Notes: a model not told the origin generated them from the letters alone. A DNA stretch of 64,000 nucleotides from Eretmocerus hayati (GCA_029851415.1 CM056741.1:143022522-143086521); one strand, 5' to 3'. Numbered from the stretch's first letter, positions 43,931-58,300 are shown. Numbers and translations are program-made.

Positions 43931-46749
43931 GGGTAATTCCGCCAACTGAAAAAAGACGTGGTATGCGAGGCTACATGCTCCGTCTGTACCAAAATACTTG
44001 TTCTCAATGCTCAAACATGGTCCAAATAGTGCCAAGATTCAGTCTCAAATATTACTTACCGCCTACCTATTCACTAAAGGTCTCAGAATCATGGAATGAC
44101 AGGCTTTTCGTAAGAGTAAGTGGGTGGTATTCACTACCATCGGCAGCATTCTTCAGCGTGTAACTCAATAGACCCTATCATGAAAGATTTTTATAAAGCA
44201 TCAAACACCATCCCATTATACCACACTATCACAAATCCAGACGCAGATAGGTGTGCCTATTGATAAAGAAGTTTCAGGGGGGTGTTTCCAATGGGAACCC
44301 GTGATTCGATCTTTCTTTAGTTTTCGCATCCACACAGCATTACCCACAAGACCTATCCTCTTTTCCCAATCGGAACCACGAAAAATTCATCGTCTGAGTG
44401 TCACCAACAGAATGATTTAAGCCGGATGTGTATGCCTATCGTAGAAGAAAACTAATAACAACTCTAACGCGCGAAAAAAGTTGCGTGAATCGGTTGGCAG
44501 ACACAATAAAATTGATGGCACATCGCAATCTGGACAGATGGCTCTTTCATTTGTCTTCTGAAAGTTGGTTTCCATAGTGATGAATGATATAGATGAATGT
44601 GTCTTTTGAAATTTAACCTTGGGGATCCTGGAAACCCACTTATATGGTAGGATTCCATACGATCACGACGTTTTTGAAGTACGCTTATCACCCGAGGATG
44701 TGATTCTGGTTGGATATGGTCCTAGGCATCTGTGCTGACAAAATCTGACAATAATTATAATTGTCACCACTAAAACTTTCCAATTTTATTAAAAAAAGTG
44801 CTCCTCTTCGAAATGTTCTGGTCTGCTATTTTCGATAACTCAAGAGGGATGCATTTTATCGCAAGGTTTGTGGAGCAACTTTTTTCAGATCTTTAAAAAA
44901 TGATCAAGAAAAATTTTCATACATTTTTCCGTATAAGACGTTCCATTCCCGTTATGGGAGCATTTTCATATTTTTTTTTTGTTATTATTCTCGGTTTTGG
45001 TTCCATAACTCGAAGGGATTGCACTTCACTGCAAAAAATGTTCAGGTGTTTTTTTGTAGATCTCGGAAAAACCAACGAATAAGGTATCTGCACATTTTTC
45101 CGTATAAGAAGTTCCACTTGTGTAATGGAAGTATATTCGTACTTTCGTGTTATTTTTCACGGTTTTTGCCCCCTACCTTGATGGGGACGCATTCGATACA
45201 AAAGTGTGTAGATCAATTCCCCAAAGATCTTGAAGAGATACCCGTTTCGTTCGACACACTCCTCGATAGGAAGCATCATGTCAACGTTACTGAAGTATCT
45301 TTCTCCAGGATTACCGTAGTATTGGAATTGTGAGAAGTGACGAAAGGAACATGGTCTACTATACACACAGAACGTTTCATATAGGAAGATGTATGCAGAC
45401 TCCTTTTGTTGTCTTCTAAGAATCTGTCGAATAGAATTTTTTAGTATAAGGCGACTAAATGACCTCATCTTCCAGAAAAATGCATCAAATTTTGCCTCGG
45501 ATTTGAGGTGACTACGATTTTCCAAGTTTTGTTATGAAAATCCATTCATTCCATGTTTTGGCCGTCCGCATTACATTTGAGACAAAATCTGATAAAATAT
45601 TCTGAGAGATGAGACCATTTTACGTCAAAATCACGTGGCGTGATATTTTTTTAATTTTCGTACTAGAATAGAGCAAGACGAAACAAAACAGGTGTTAGCC
45701 TCGGGATTCCCACAAGCAGCCTATGTTATGCAAACTTCCCTCTTCAAGCTCGTTACTCGGACAGGAAAAGTCGCACAGGGGACTTTAGAAGAAAAAAATT
45801 GTAGGTTTTGAGAAGAGCTGCAAGATCCCGTAAGAATTCTTGTGATCCGACCTTCCCCGTCGAAGTTTAAGTAATCCACTGAAGAAGAATTCTTCTAAAT
45901 TCTCAATATCGATTACGGGCACTCAAAAAGCACTTCAAAAATAATTGAAACACATCAATCGATAAATTTTTTCGTGATCTTCAACATACTTTTTTCAAAT
46001 TCCTGTACGATGAAAGGGTTTGAAGTTTTCATGGATGTTGTGAGACGATGCATGATCCATTAATTTTGGAAGGTACTGTATCTCAATTGTTATGAGAGGT
46101 TATGTTCATCAGGGGGCGGTTTATTTTTGAATGATGGATGATTCTGTAGAGTGCAATATCCGCCTAGTTGTTATATTTGAATTAGATTAATTGAACAATT
46201 CATAGTCTGGATAATTTGTCATCGCAGACACTTCTTGCCGTTGGAGTTGTTTTTAGGTTTGTTGATTTCAATTTCGATACATTAAAGGTAGGGTTCTCGA
46301 AGCTCAAACTTCATGGATGAGCTCTTCCGAGATTCTGAAACAGCTACCGGCCATTTTCATTGCAATGTGAGATGTTTAGAGTCTTTTTTTTGCATTAAAA
46401 TTTATTTTTTTTGCTAAAAAATAGCTCAGACATCGTCAGGATCTCATTCCACGGCATTTCCAACCACATATTCTGAAAATTCAGCGAATTTCACGTTGAT
46501 TTCATTCGGTTAAAATTCTTTCAAATCATGGTTTCATGCTGAGAAATGAGGGAGGAGAAGAGTAGAGGAAATATTCCCGCATTATTTGATTGACGAGATA
46601 TGGATTTCCCGAAAGACCCTATCATAAAAATCGTGCACTCAGGGGTTTTATTACTCCGTTTGGCACATGGAACAAGAAAAACTATCGCTGGGTAATGTGC
46701 TCCAAAAAAAATTTCTCCTCCTCTAAATCTTAAGTTGGCGGAATTACCC
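43931..46749. mobile_element. 2.8-kb dispersed element with GGGTAATTCCGCCAACT termini
   Basis: The 17-bp word GGGTAATTCCGCCAACT at 43931-43947 recurs exactly inverted at 46733-46749. The interval shares two collinear blocks with 2476-5110: the left-end block (43931-44140) and the satellite-like block (44830-45215). No transposase is recognisable. A target duplication is not clear (flanks TAA and ATA). It appears to be a non-autonomous DNA element with an internal tandem array. Confidence 0.6.
44830..45215 (+). repeat. Satellite-like tandem block, locus 2
   Basis: Landmark words AACTCAAGAGGGATGCATTTT (44838), CATAACTCGAAGGGATTGCA (45004) and TTGATGGGGACGCATTCGA (45178) recur every ~168 bp. 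Each is followed by AGATCT and CGTATAAGA-GTTCCA words. The unit is the same family as 4700-5110. Confidence 0.6.
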
Positions 46750-48430
46750 ATAGACAGTTATTAGGATAACTGACTTACCGTAAAATTCGTCCATGGACCA
46801 CCCTGGTAGATCCACGAATTCCACTCATTGGTCGGATGATGCAACATTATTTTGCATAAAAGCATATGCACTGAGCAATCAGTGGTACCCGCCGAAATTT
46901 CGGCAAACGCATAGCCAGTGATGCACCGGTGAAAGTACTTCTGAATGGTAGAAACGGAATCATAGTATCAAAATCCTTATACCTGTATAGCTCTTATACT
47001 TTTACAAATCTATTTGATTTTATTTGATGAACCCCGAATGATCATTTCTCTCTTGATTAAAATCAAGACTTTTTTTACTACTCGTGGCTTGCCGTTGAAG
47101 TTTCGCCAATTTCCGGATCCTGGTGGTGATGCAATATCATGCAACGGAGTGAAATTGTAGTGCTCGACATTGATTGTAATCGAAGTATCTACCCATTTAG
47201 TTGCTTAATGGTCGAAATTCTCCGAGGGTTTCGAATGATGTTGGGACTGATCAATGGTGCTATGCATTCGCACAAATGAAAATGCAGCACTCACAAGAGT
47301 ATACTTGATGAATCGATCAATTCTTCGTTTTCATGCGATGGAACAGCTCATAATTCCATAAATCTGACCCATTAATGCACTTCCCATTTCCCAAATTTCG
47401 TAACGTTGATACAATTTATCAACATCGATGAAAGTAATGTGGTACGTGTTGTATATACTGTGTGTAGCCACTGTAATCTGAATGGTATCCAAGCTCTTAC
47501 AGCAGGATTTCGATGCCAAACAATTCTTTGTCATAAAAATATATCAGAGTGGTAGCGATTAATGACAAACCATCAGCTTTATCCCCAGTGTCTTCCGACT
47601 ACTGCCACAAAATTCATCAAGGATCGAATAAGTTATAAGATATATTGTTATAACCCCGTATCGACGAGGAAAACACCAATAGTTAGAGTGCAGATGATTG
47701 TTGAATCGATCGCAATGATGTGGTGAACGGAATTGGTAGCTTCGGACGCAACAAGCGTTCATGGGAAAGTAATGTGTTCCAATACTCTGCACCGAAGGGT
47801 GATTTCAGAACGAGGATGCGATTTTTGACGGAGTGGGTCAAAAAATGGCAATCCTGTCGTATCGTTACTTTATTGACTAATAAGGAATACTTTCATCATC
47901 TTTTGATCGCAAAATGACCAAGATTTCTGATCCGTAAAAAAATCATTGATCGATGATATGCACCAGGCGAACAGAACTCATGTTTCAGCTTATTTTCGAA
48001 TCATGATCTGCTAATTCATTGATTGCCGATCAATCAGAGAGTATCTCTCAACCCCGTCTGGCAAATTGATGCTTTCTCCAGAAATAACTTATATAGCTGT
48101 TAGAAATCTGATTTGCTTGCAAAACCAGAGTGATTCTGGAGGAAATTAAGGATACACCCCATTGACAATAGCCCCTCACCAAGTATCATGCTTTAGAATT
48201 CAAGCGATCGAGTATCTGATTTAAGGATAACCAACATGCCCCCCCCCTTGAGCTCTTTTGCCAATAGTTTTGGCCTGCTTCCATCTTTTTCAATGTCCTT
48301 CAGCTCATTTCGAGCTCACCTCAAAATCATCCAAATGAGTTGACGTCAGTTTAGTTCCGGCTATTTGGTGTCAAGCTATCTTAATCTTCCCAAGAAGTAA
48401 TTTTTGAGAGCTTACCTCGGAGTTCACAAA
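46750..48430. other. No gene recognised
   Basis: AT-rich, short frames only. A run of C lies at 48241-48249. Confidence 0.4.
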
Positions 48431-48642
48431 AGGGTGTACTTAACATGCCCCGATCCTTTGAAACAACCTATATCGGCGACGAAGTGCATAAAATCATTTT
48501 TATGGCGTGCACGCACATTTGGAGCTTTTCGCCGGCTCAAAACACTATATCAGGTTTACTTCGACGTGATAAACATGTTCTGAATGGTAAAAAATTGCAC
48601 TTCTCTCGAGATAACTATGTGAGGACATGTTGGGTACACTCC
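48431..48642. mobile_element. 212-bp MITE-like inverted repeat
   Basis: AGGGTGTACTTAACATGCCC (48431-48450) pairs with the complement of GGACATGTTGGGTACACTCC (48623-48642), 16 of 20 positions. No target duplication is evident and the interior is non-coding. A related GGATACACCCCATTG word lies nearby at about 48151. Confidence 0.5.
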
Positions 48643-50449
48643 GATGTCAACCTTCTTATTTTACAAACTATTTTCGTAATTTGCACATAGAATAGATCCA
48701 CATTCGAGTTTTGCACTTTTGAAAATCAGATTTCAAAAGTCTTGAAACAAGAAATTGAATGCGCTGAAGTACGTTGAGATTAGTTGAATCAAGAAGTGTT
48801 GGCGACGATTTTACTAATTGCGATTTCCTTGGCGATTTCTTAGCTTTGCGAAAGCGAACATCGCTGACTAAACCCTTTTTATATTATATTACTGTACTAG
48901 GCAGGGAAGTTGGATTTCCGTGACTGCGTGATGATAATGCCGAGGCGAAGCCGAGGCATTGATATCACACTGTCATGGGCATCCCACTTCTCTGCCGAGT
49001 GCTGTATACTATTTTTTCTCCTCTCGGCCCGAAAGTACGTCGAAATTTAGTTGATAATTACAAAACTTCGTGCCTAACCTCACTTTTGCACTTTTGCATG
49101 GTCTTTCGATTTTAAGGAGTGGTAGCAGACACCTCTCTCTCTCTCTCACTGCTGCTGCTGCTGCTTGTCGAGAGTATCATAGATAAGGCAACGCGGTCAC
49201 CGTGCACCGCGACCATGAACTTTGGAAATACATATTACATAAAAATTGACGATTCAAAATGTGAGACGAGTTGTCGGATACTTGTTATTGTCCAACTTGT
49301 ATTCCTCAATACATCGCTTAGCCCAAATCACAAGTGAATAGGAGAAAAATGGGAGTATTTTGGCCGCGGGAACGTCCTAACCTGTAATATACGCACATTT
49401 CCATTCCCATCTTTTTCCGATTCTCCTGCAATTTGGGCTTAACGAAGAGCAGACAAATTTAAGTTAGATGATAACAAGTATTCGTGCACTCGTCTTTTAG
49501 CCCGAATCGCAACAGAATCGGAAGAAGATGGGAATGATTTTCAGCTCTCGTGGTGACCACATCGCCATAAGCAACGTTGTATGCTCGTCCGCCCGACTTT
49601 TGCGAAAGCGAGGCGTCAGCCGAGCTTTTGCTAATCGGGGTGGACGCAGGCAAGAAAAAGCTGAAGTGAAGCATTTTGGGAGTGAATGATCCTATCATCA
49701 TGATTCAACTTGGATCTTGATACACGTTATGCGTTCGCACCGGATCATTATGACCTAAAACTTTTGTCCTGAATATTGCAAACTGTCCAATAATGGCATA
49801 GAGCACCAAAAATCCTGCTCTGTTATCAGATGGGGAAAATCCTAAGCGTCGTATCCGTTAGCAGTACCTGCAGAGAGATATCGCCTCGTTGACCAGGCTG
49901 TAGATACTAGCATCACAAATAAACATTTATAACCCATAACCTCGGTAAGGTATGTCTTCCATGTATGTCTCGCATGCATTTCCCTTGTGCGGCACAACAA
50001 CAGTGGCACCAGAGACAGCAAAAATCGAAAGCCAATAAGAGCGCGAGTTGCTCTTTCGTGACCGAAATGAGGTACGGAAGGACATACTTCCGTGCTGGGA
50101 GGGAGAAAATTCTTTTATAGCACTCTAACCTAAAAATCGCAACTTTGAACATGGCTTTTGGATTCTCGTGCTATAAAATATCATACGAAACTGCGTGCAG
50201 ATGGGTAGTTTTGTTACGAATGACTTATAGCACTCGCTCCGCTTGTGCCACAAACAGTCCTTTGTACAAATTTATCCATCTACGTGCAGTGTCATAATAT
50301 ACTATTGAGACACGAAGAAATCATTTGGGGCCGGTCTAAATCACTCGTTTTCTCACATTCAATCACAACAAACGTACAAAAAAGGTTGCGATAAGGTCAA
50401 TGAGTGTTCATTTCTGAGATCAGCGCACGGGGACCCGCATGTTCGTTAC
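48643..50449. other. No gene recognised; CT/CTG microsatellite at 49131-49165
   Basis: CT repeats run into four CTG units at 49131-49165. A CGAGGCGAAGCCGAGGC word lies near 48941. Open frames are short and compositional. Confidence 0.4.
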
Positions 50450-50939
50450 CGTCAAATTGGGTAATTTTGGTACGATTTCGGTACTCTTTGTTTTGTTTGG
50501 CTCGGCATTTCAACATATATTGACAAAACCCACTTCTATTAGTAGTCAATTTAAAGCGTACAGTCTCAGCTTTCAATTTACGGGCTACAAAGTTCAATTT
50601 TGTGTACCTAAGCAGGATCTGTTAGCAGTTTTGTGAGTATACCCAAGTTAGACCCCGACCGGTCAACTTTGATACACTGAAGAAGTATTCCAGTATAAGC
50701 TCCCGCAATGTGAGTAAATCAATTTTCATCGTTTAGAAGTCTTCTTCTTAGCTCTTTGAAACATTTTATAATTCCATGATTAGACCGTCACTAGAAGAAG
50801 ATCCGTCATGCAGAATTGAACCGAGGTTACCCTGTCGTAATGCTCCTTACCCAGAGAGGGGTAACTTTGGTACACACAAGTCATTTTTTCGGGTTGCGTC
50901 AAAGTTACGCCCACAGTATCAAAATTATCCAATTCGACG
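50450..50939. mobile_element. 490-bp inverted-repeat element
   Basis: CGTCAAATTGGGTAATTTTGG (from 50450) pairs with the complement of GTATCAAAATTATCCAATTC (ending 50939). A second, inner pair (ACCCAAGTTAGACCCC near 50643 and GGGGTAACTTTGGTAC near 50863) has the same kind of sequence, so two related ends may be nested. Non-coding. Confidence 0.5.
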
Positions 50940-53900
50940 ATACGCATACCTTATATCATGTCGAGAGTATGCATCGATTATATCGTGAATTTTGATCCGG
51001 AGGCGATTCGTTGACAAAAGGATCTGTCGGTAGAGTTGAAGAATCAACAAACAGCGCGAGTCAATGAATTAGGAGAATGTTTGGAAAATCTCTGAAGCGA
51101 GCAAAGACTCGGCTTCGATAGGAGGAAGGGCCAGCCGGGGAAAAAAGAGCAAGGGCTCGAAAGGAAAGAAGAAACGCAGAGAGAACGAGCAGGAAGGTGT
51201 AGAATATAAGGAGCGCAGACGACAACGACGACGACGACGAGGTTGCTCCTCCTCTTTCATCTCTAGCTCTGCCTTGGCTTTCCTTTGGAAGCGCGTCGCA
51301 CGAGATAAAGTTCTTCGACCTAGACGGCTTATTTTCCGCGTCTTCTCAAATTATATATCCAACTTATTTTTCCTGTGCGCGCGCGCGCATGCTACTCTCG
51401 GGGATTCTTCCTGCCCCTCGACCATTTCCACGATTCTTAAAGGCGCTTTTGCCAGCGTCACGACGTAAGCGGTAAAATTGCTCGAAACTCCGGATTCGAT
51501 TTCAGACTACGACCAAAGAGGTATAGCAAAGGAGAGTGAGGGTGTGAGAGGGAGACAGAGCCACTTCAAAGTATGCTACCGACCAAGACGTCGAAGAGAA
51601 TATCATCAAGTTCTCTGATTGCGGTTTCCGCACTTCCCAGATGCTCGCTATGATTCTATATTTTCATGTACACCCCTTTTAATGCGGCTACATTTCCATT
51701 CCCAAGGCACTTCGATATATCTAGCTGTGATTCTTGGTACTCTGTTGGTTACTCATTCCGAGGCACCGGGTTCTTCGATTGCAACACCACTGGGAAATTT
51801 TTATTGAAGCTCTAGAGATGAGTATAGCAAGTGTCTTAGACTGTAGTATGTAGAGTCTGTATCTCAGAAAATTCACTATTTCATGGTGGACTCTCTGAGA
51901 TACTCATAACCATCCTGTAATTTTTCAGCTTAGTTAGGTATGAGATCACATGGCAAGACCCAATGGCGGTGTCATCTTACTTGAAGTTAATTGCAGCTTG
52001 GAGAGCGCCATTTAGTCCGGAAATCAAAGTTGAGTAATTCACGCTTATCTCAGCCAGCTCATCGTCAAGCTCGAGAACTCCATATCCAAAGGAAGAATTT
52101 CAGTCATGCACGTTGTTGACTGAGTAGTCTGACATAATCATCGAATACAAATACCCAAAAGATAAAATGCAGCCTGATTTCCGAACTACACCAAGGAGAC
52201 CAAAAGTACCAAACTCAAGCAAGGGACCAATCATGGAAGTAATGCCCTGTGCACGACAGTTTATTTTGGAAACTTTTGGATCATATTCCGAGAAATTTTG
52301 GACAATCATTAATCTATGGTGAAATGAAAATTCTAGAAAAAATGATGAGTGAGAACCTGGGCGCAGATAGATAGTTTTGGCATAAGGAGATGATGACTGT
52401 ACGCCGAGCAAAGTATCATAAAATTCATGAACTTTGTCATTCGGAAGGTTCTTTCGCATTATTCTGAATCAGATCCGGAAATTTCCATTAATGCACAAAA
52501 TAAGAACGCCAATTTCCCAATCCGTACTCGACAAAATTAGCGCTGTGCGCCTTTGATAGAATTTTGTTTCAGATTAAGAGGGCCAGAACTTCTGCCAAAA
52601 TATCGTAAAACATGTACGAAATAGAAGCAAGTGGTGTAGACATAAAAAATGAAAATGATTCGAGTCTTTTCTAGCTTGTACTCAACCTTGGCACTGAATC
52701 AGAAGAATAACCAAAATTCAGATTCATGTCTATTCACTCAAGCGCACATCATCACAAAAGTTGTATCTGCTCACTTTTTTGCACTGAATTTCTGGATAGA
52801 TTAGCTTCTCAAACACAATTTTCAAGCATATTCGAGAGCGACTACATGAACGATGCCACAGTCCTCTGATGATAGGTTTTTTTCCGAATGTGAGTGTCCC
52901 TGTTCCACTCGAAAAGCAATTCACACAGGTTCAAATGTATTCGGCCAACAGAGAATTGGGAACTTGACTCTCTCGGGACTGCCTTATGAAGGAGGGATGG
53001 GGAGCGTGGAGACACTGATTATATTCGGACTCGGTGTGATATATATTTGGGAAACCAGCCAACACTGGCTGTGGCTTACGAGTTGAAACGTATCAGAGAC
53101 ATATACGGAAACTAATAATATTGCTCCCCCCAAATCAACTCCGTAACCTCAACTGTTTGTTTCGCCCTACTCAGTCATTGATCGACAGAAAGTTTGAGGA
53201 AAGGAGAGTGGTCAGACATACCTAGAAAGAGCTCGCAACCTCGAATATTTATTCTTTGCCAGAATCTTTGACCAGCCCTTCATTGAATTCATAAATATTT
53301 GATTCCGTTCCTTTACTTTTCTCTCCGTCTTGAGCGGCTGAATGTTGTTTGATCGAGTACCCCATAGTCTCAACTCGGTGTAATACTTCTCAATCGAATC
53401 CAGTGGAAAAATTCTGCGGGCAGAGAGTTCAATCTTCGTAATATTTCCTCATTCATCATTAGAGAATATTGATGACTGGTGGAATGATATTCCATCCAAT
53501 TCAGTTCCTTCGGTGATTCTATTCGTGAACTACTATTTTTATACAGGTGATCACTGTTTCTCTTGCAGTATGGTTGAGCTCGACGCGAAATTCATTAACC
53601 TTGTAGAAAATCTCCCGTGTATGGAAAATTCCAGTCTCGTTCGTTTCACTATTACATTGTGAACAATTGCTTGAATTTTTAACCAAAATTTCAAATAACT
53701 GGTCGAATTTCCAGAAAAGAGATCAGGTTCTGAGTCACGTCTCGGGGATTTCGCTGCAAATATTTCGTGTAACGTGGGGTTCAGAAATTGATCGTGAAAT
53801 TTTGTTACATTTCTACAGGATCTAAGTACAGTTCTCAATTATCCATATATTGCTCGATATTCACGCTCATATATTATGAAACTTTGATATGTAACAAAGA

Positions 53901-54747
53901 GATACTGAATATTTATTCATCTCGAAAGTTTGTGTTTTATCCGCTATCCACCGTCCACACTGCGCACCACTGAATATTCCTATACGCGGTCATATCCACG
54001 GATCCAACTGGGTCTGCTCAGCCTAACTTAAGTGCAACTCCGCCCCCCCCCCCCCATTTTCTAATATGGGTGCGAATACCGAATACGAGGCCTATGAGAT
54101 TGATAGGTGGAGGACCACGTCTGACATTGTCGGATAAAAAAAAACAAGTTCAATTGCAGTTTTTTGCAATAAGAGATAGAAATAAACAGCGGTGATGGTA
54201 CTGAGAGCCTTTTTGGTTGAAGATACATGTTGAGCAACTTCCCGGCGAGGGTCATATCTGGATGGTCGATCGGTTGTCAGAGTGAATTGCGAACGCACGT
54301 TACCCATGACAGAACCAGACGGTCGATTACCCATCCGTATACTACCCTATGAGAAACAAAACAAAATAAAACTCAATGAGAAACAAAACTCGCAAAAATA
54401 TGGAAAACAGCCTGACTCAGAGTTCACCGATTTTTTCTCCCTTGGTGCAGAACCCGAGGGTAATGAATTTATTCTCAAAACGCATAGTGTCGAAATCTTA
54501 TAGATCCATGCAGCCATCTAATTCAGCCTGGCAAAAACAAATTTCTTATCGAAATTTCAAATTAGTAGAAAAATTTTCCTTAACATTATAACTCACACCG
54601 GAGCTGACATCTACTTAGCAAACAAATTCTGGCTGGCTTGAGCAGATGCATCCATATGCGTACGCACATTTATAGCCAGCACCATACATTTTAAGCCTCT
54701 TACAGCGTCATACCAAAAGCTTCACTGGTCTCGGAATCTTATCCTGT
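50940..54747. other. No gene recognised; GC-richer microsatellite patch 51060-51480
   Basis: The 51060-51480 patch contains a CGA repeat (51217-51240) and a GC dinucleotide run (51375-51388). A run of C lies near 54043-54055. Remaining frames are short, with no domain I recognise. Confidence 0.35.
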
Positions 54748-55314
54748 TTAAGACCGAAGCGCTTCGCGAATGCAAGAAAGCGGATCAGACGAGGCAAATG
54801 TTGCGCGTCGAAGATACACAGAAAAATATGCGATGAAACGCTTAGGCTCAGTACTTTTTTTGCATGGCCAAGAATCCCTCTTCCCCAAAGAGTTCTTAGA
54901 TAGCCAAACTCGAATCGGATTCTTTTCTGAGATTTGAATTTTACTCAGTGGATCTTGAACTCCAGTGCCCATCTTTTCATCACAAAATGTTTGACAAGTA
55001 GTATGATGCGGCTTTGGTCCGACGTGGAGTACATTGTGCTTTGTGCGCGGTGATTTCAAGTGGATCTTTGAGCCACTTGAGACCAGATTGTGTGTTATCT
55101 CCTCTTCGAAGTAATCATAAAACTTATTGGTGAACTCATAGTGCATCGTGACCCTCACCAAAACCCCTTCAGATTTTCTAAGGGATGATGAGAATTGGGT
55201 ACATTCATACAAAATGTCTCCTCTCCATCTCGTTTTTTGCCTATCACATAACCCGAGACCAGTTGTTATGTACTGAACTATTCCAAAATTTGCATTGTTT
55301 TCTCCAGCATTCAT
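54748..55314 (-). CDS. Unrecognised 188-codon open frame
   Basis: An ATG-initiated minus frame with a reasonable start context (AATAAAATGAATG) runs 188 codons. In this AT-rich DNA that is the longest uninterrupted frame outside the LTR element. The predicted product is soluble, has several cysteines, a CDRQKTRWRGD stretch near the N-terminus and an acidic FYDYFEEE stretch near residue 65. No transmembrane segment, signal peptide or known motif is visible. It may be a single-exon gene, an exon, or a retained fragment of a mobile or viral sequence. Chance cannot be excluded. Confidence 0.35.
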   Translation of the reverse strand: MNAGENNANFGIVQYITTGLGLCDRQKTRWRGDILYECTQFSSSLRKSEGVLVRVTMHYEFTNKFYDYFEEEITHNLVSSGSKIHLKSPRTKHNVLHVGPKPHHTTCQTFCDEKMGTGVQDPLSKIQISEKNPIRVWLSKNSLGKRDSWPCKKSTEPKRFIAYFSVYLRRATFASSDPLSCIREALRS

Positions 55315-58300
55315 TTTATTCTCACGAGAAATATCACTCCATCAAACGTTGTCATTGAAGACTGTTTAGAAGGACTTTATGTAAACCAGATCAGAATATT
55401 TGGGTGTGGATCACGCCACGGCGAAAAGTTGGCGAAGTCAACAGTTACACAATATAAAAAATTCCTTTGTGATCAATTTTCGAGTACTCTCGCGGACATT
55501 CTCTTGGAAGAATCAAAATCATCCGTCCATGGAGCATTACCAAGCTTATATCGATGAAACTCATATATGACCGAGCCCACGGGAGCTCTTCTATGACGTT
55601 GTAATCATTCATATGGATCTTCGAAACAGCTGAATTACACCAGTCTCCCTTGTAAGCGCTAGGATAGACTCGGTTTCAAGAGTTCATGGCATTTCCGCCA
55701 AAATTACTGATGGGAACGCCAAACCGCTGATTTGGGGAACTCGAACGCTCGCGCTTGTCGTACATGGTCAAAAAGTAAGAAAAAAGTGAGATACGATACG
55801 TAACTGTATTTAAACTGACTTGTGTGTATTTTAAGGGGGCTCGCGCGCATGGTGCCGTGCCGAGCGCGGGGCCCCACGCGCAGGTAGTCAGGCCCTTCCA
55901 TTTTCCGTTACGAATCTAACGCTGAATATAGGTATACTCACGATGCGACGCGCTGCTCTACGCTCAAAACTCGCTTCGAACTCAATTTACTCAAAATTTA
56001 GGTCGCCAACGTGTCAATTGTTTTACATCATTGAACGCACCATGCAAAATAGCGCCGAATCATTCCTTGATTGTCGATTTTGGTCGATTAGTTATTACCG
56101 CACCAGCTCGTTTTAACGCGTCATCCCGTGAGAGTACGTGTGTAAGGATTCTTTCTGCCAAATGGGTTTTCTCGAGATTTTCATCGCGAACCCCTACTTT
56201 TCTTGATGGATATGATTCTTCATTAGTTTACCTATTGATATACGTAACTTCTACACGATTTCTTCGTTTACTTGAAATTTGCGCGAGCCTCCTTAAGTAC
56301 GTAGATCTAGATCCTATAGGGTCCTCTCAGTGTTCCTTAGACAGCTAAATGTGGTCTTTATCGGCACGAGAAATAACATCCTTCCAGAGCAGTGGGCACG
56401 TTCTGTTCTACCTATTTTGGAGGTCCTAGTAACCAGCAAAATTGGATCCAGACGTGTGCTACAAGAATGAAAATTCCGTTCTCCAGCAGCCCAAATATTG
56501 AAAGTTCGATGGACAGACTCATATAAGTGTAAGAAATTCATGCAAAATTGGAATCTTGAAAATGGTGTCCTTTCCTCATTGTTATGTACATTTTTCTGGC
56601 GAGAGTCACTATTATCAACATCTATCATGAGATCAATTTTCGATACTCCCTTTGCGAGTAAATCAGATAATGTACACTGGATAAATTAACTAAAGATTTA
56701 CCGAGGTTTTCATACCGTGAGGTTAGCTCATTTTTCTACGCGAAGCGACGCGACGTCTCACGCATGTCTCGGCAACGACCAGTGTCACCCCGTCTTTCAC
56801 TTTGGTCACCTCTAATTAATCTCGGACAACAGGAAGAGCGCCCCTCCGCAGCCTTTGCAACTCGACGAAAGAAGAACTTTAATCTTCATTTGTTATGGCG
56901 GTAGCACTATCTGGAGTAGACTTTTCCACGTGATGAATAGCACTCTTTCGAAACTCAACCAAAGCTCCATTGTGAGCGGCCCAGTCGAGTACGTGAGAAG
57001 AGTAGGGTGGCTTCAAAGTTTTCATTCAGGCTGAAAAATTTTTTAAACAATGTCAGTAGTAATCACACAACTCTTCTTAAATATATTTTTCATCTAAAAT
57101 ATCTCTTCGATTGACAATTAGACCGCAATTCTGTTCTTCTAGCCAATAGGATTGTTAGTAACTGATTAGAGACTCCTCAAGATTTTTAGTTGTTCCTTCG
57201 AGAAATTCCTCTGTATAAAAAGATGCATCATGTTTCGCGAGGATAAATAAAATTTATCATATGAGTAGAATTTGATGAGTACACCCGCGCAAAATTTTGA
57301 AACATCGTCCGAAGCAATAAAAAAGTTTTCAAGACCTCCACCTAATCACTAAGCTGAAAGGCTCATTCTAAATCCATCGCTTGTCTCACAGCTTTCGCCA
57401 GTTTCTTTTCGTATCAGTCTCCATCCTATGCCTCACAGCTACGCTTCTGTTTTCTACTCAGTCGATGTAGCTCATGAAATTCTGTCACGACGCGCCGCCA
57501 AAGAGAGACGACGGGGGCGAGGGAAGAAGTGGCGCGAGGGTGGGATGTTATTGGGTCGCGACCACTTAATATGCAAATGCAACCCTAGTATCCTCGTTGC
57601 CCATTACAGGAAGCTGTGCAAGAGAGTGACCCAATACTTCAATTTACATTCAAAATTTCCCGATGCTTCGCAAGAACTGACTCCGATATCTTCTTTTATG
57701 TTACTCAAGGTACGACGAGTATGAGACCATAGTACTTTTTTCATCGTCTCGATACACTCGTCTTGATGGTATCAAGATCAAAGTCTCTATCGACGAGTTT
57801 TTTTCATTCATAATGCTGAAAATCGCGCTAAAAATCTTTTTAAAGCAAGAATCTTTCGATAATCGGTATACGCATCAATCAGTGTTTTTTTATTGAGTAT
57901 CTTCATATGAGGTCAAAGCACATAGAAATAGCTGAAAAATATAGTCGAACGCTTTCCCTTGATGAATCTTAAACAGCAAAGAATAAAAGCTTACCGAGTT
58001 CTTCACATTTCGAACGTTGGTGATTCATTCCAACAGCTAATAATGAAATATAAATTATTCGCACTATGTATTAATTCTATCTATGATCTGAAATCTGTTC
58101 TATTTTTTGTGGAACGTGGTTTATTCATTGCGACTTGGCTCATAACTGTCGATGGTATTTGTAAATTGCGACTCTGTAAAGAAAAATATCTCGGATCAAC
58201 AGAAATGAACGAGATACCATTCGATTGTCCACCATCAAATTCGTATAATGTTTTCCGTAACCAATCCTCGTAAGAGCTTCGAAGATTGAGGGGGGGGGGG

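Noticed and set aside
46521..46751. 76-codon minus frame at the right end of the 2.8-kb element
   Set aside because: It starts inside the terminal inverted repeat; coincidental.
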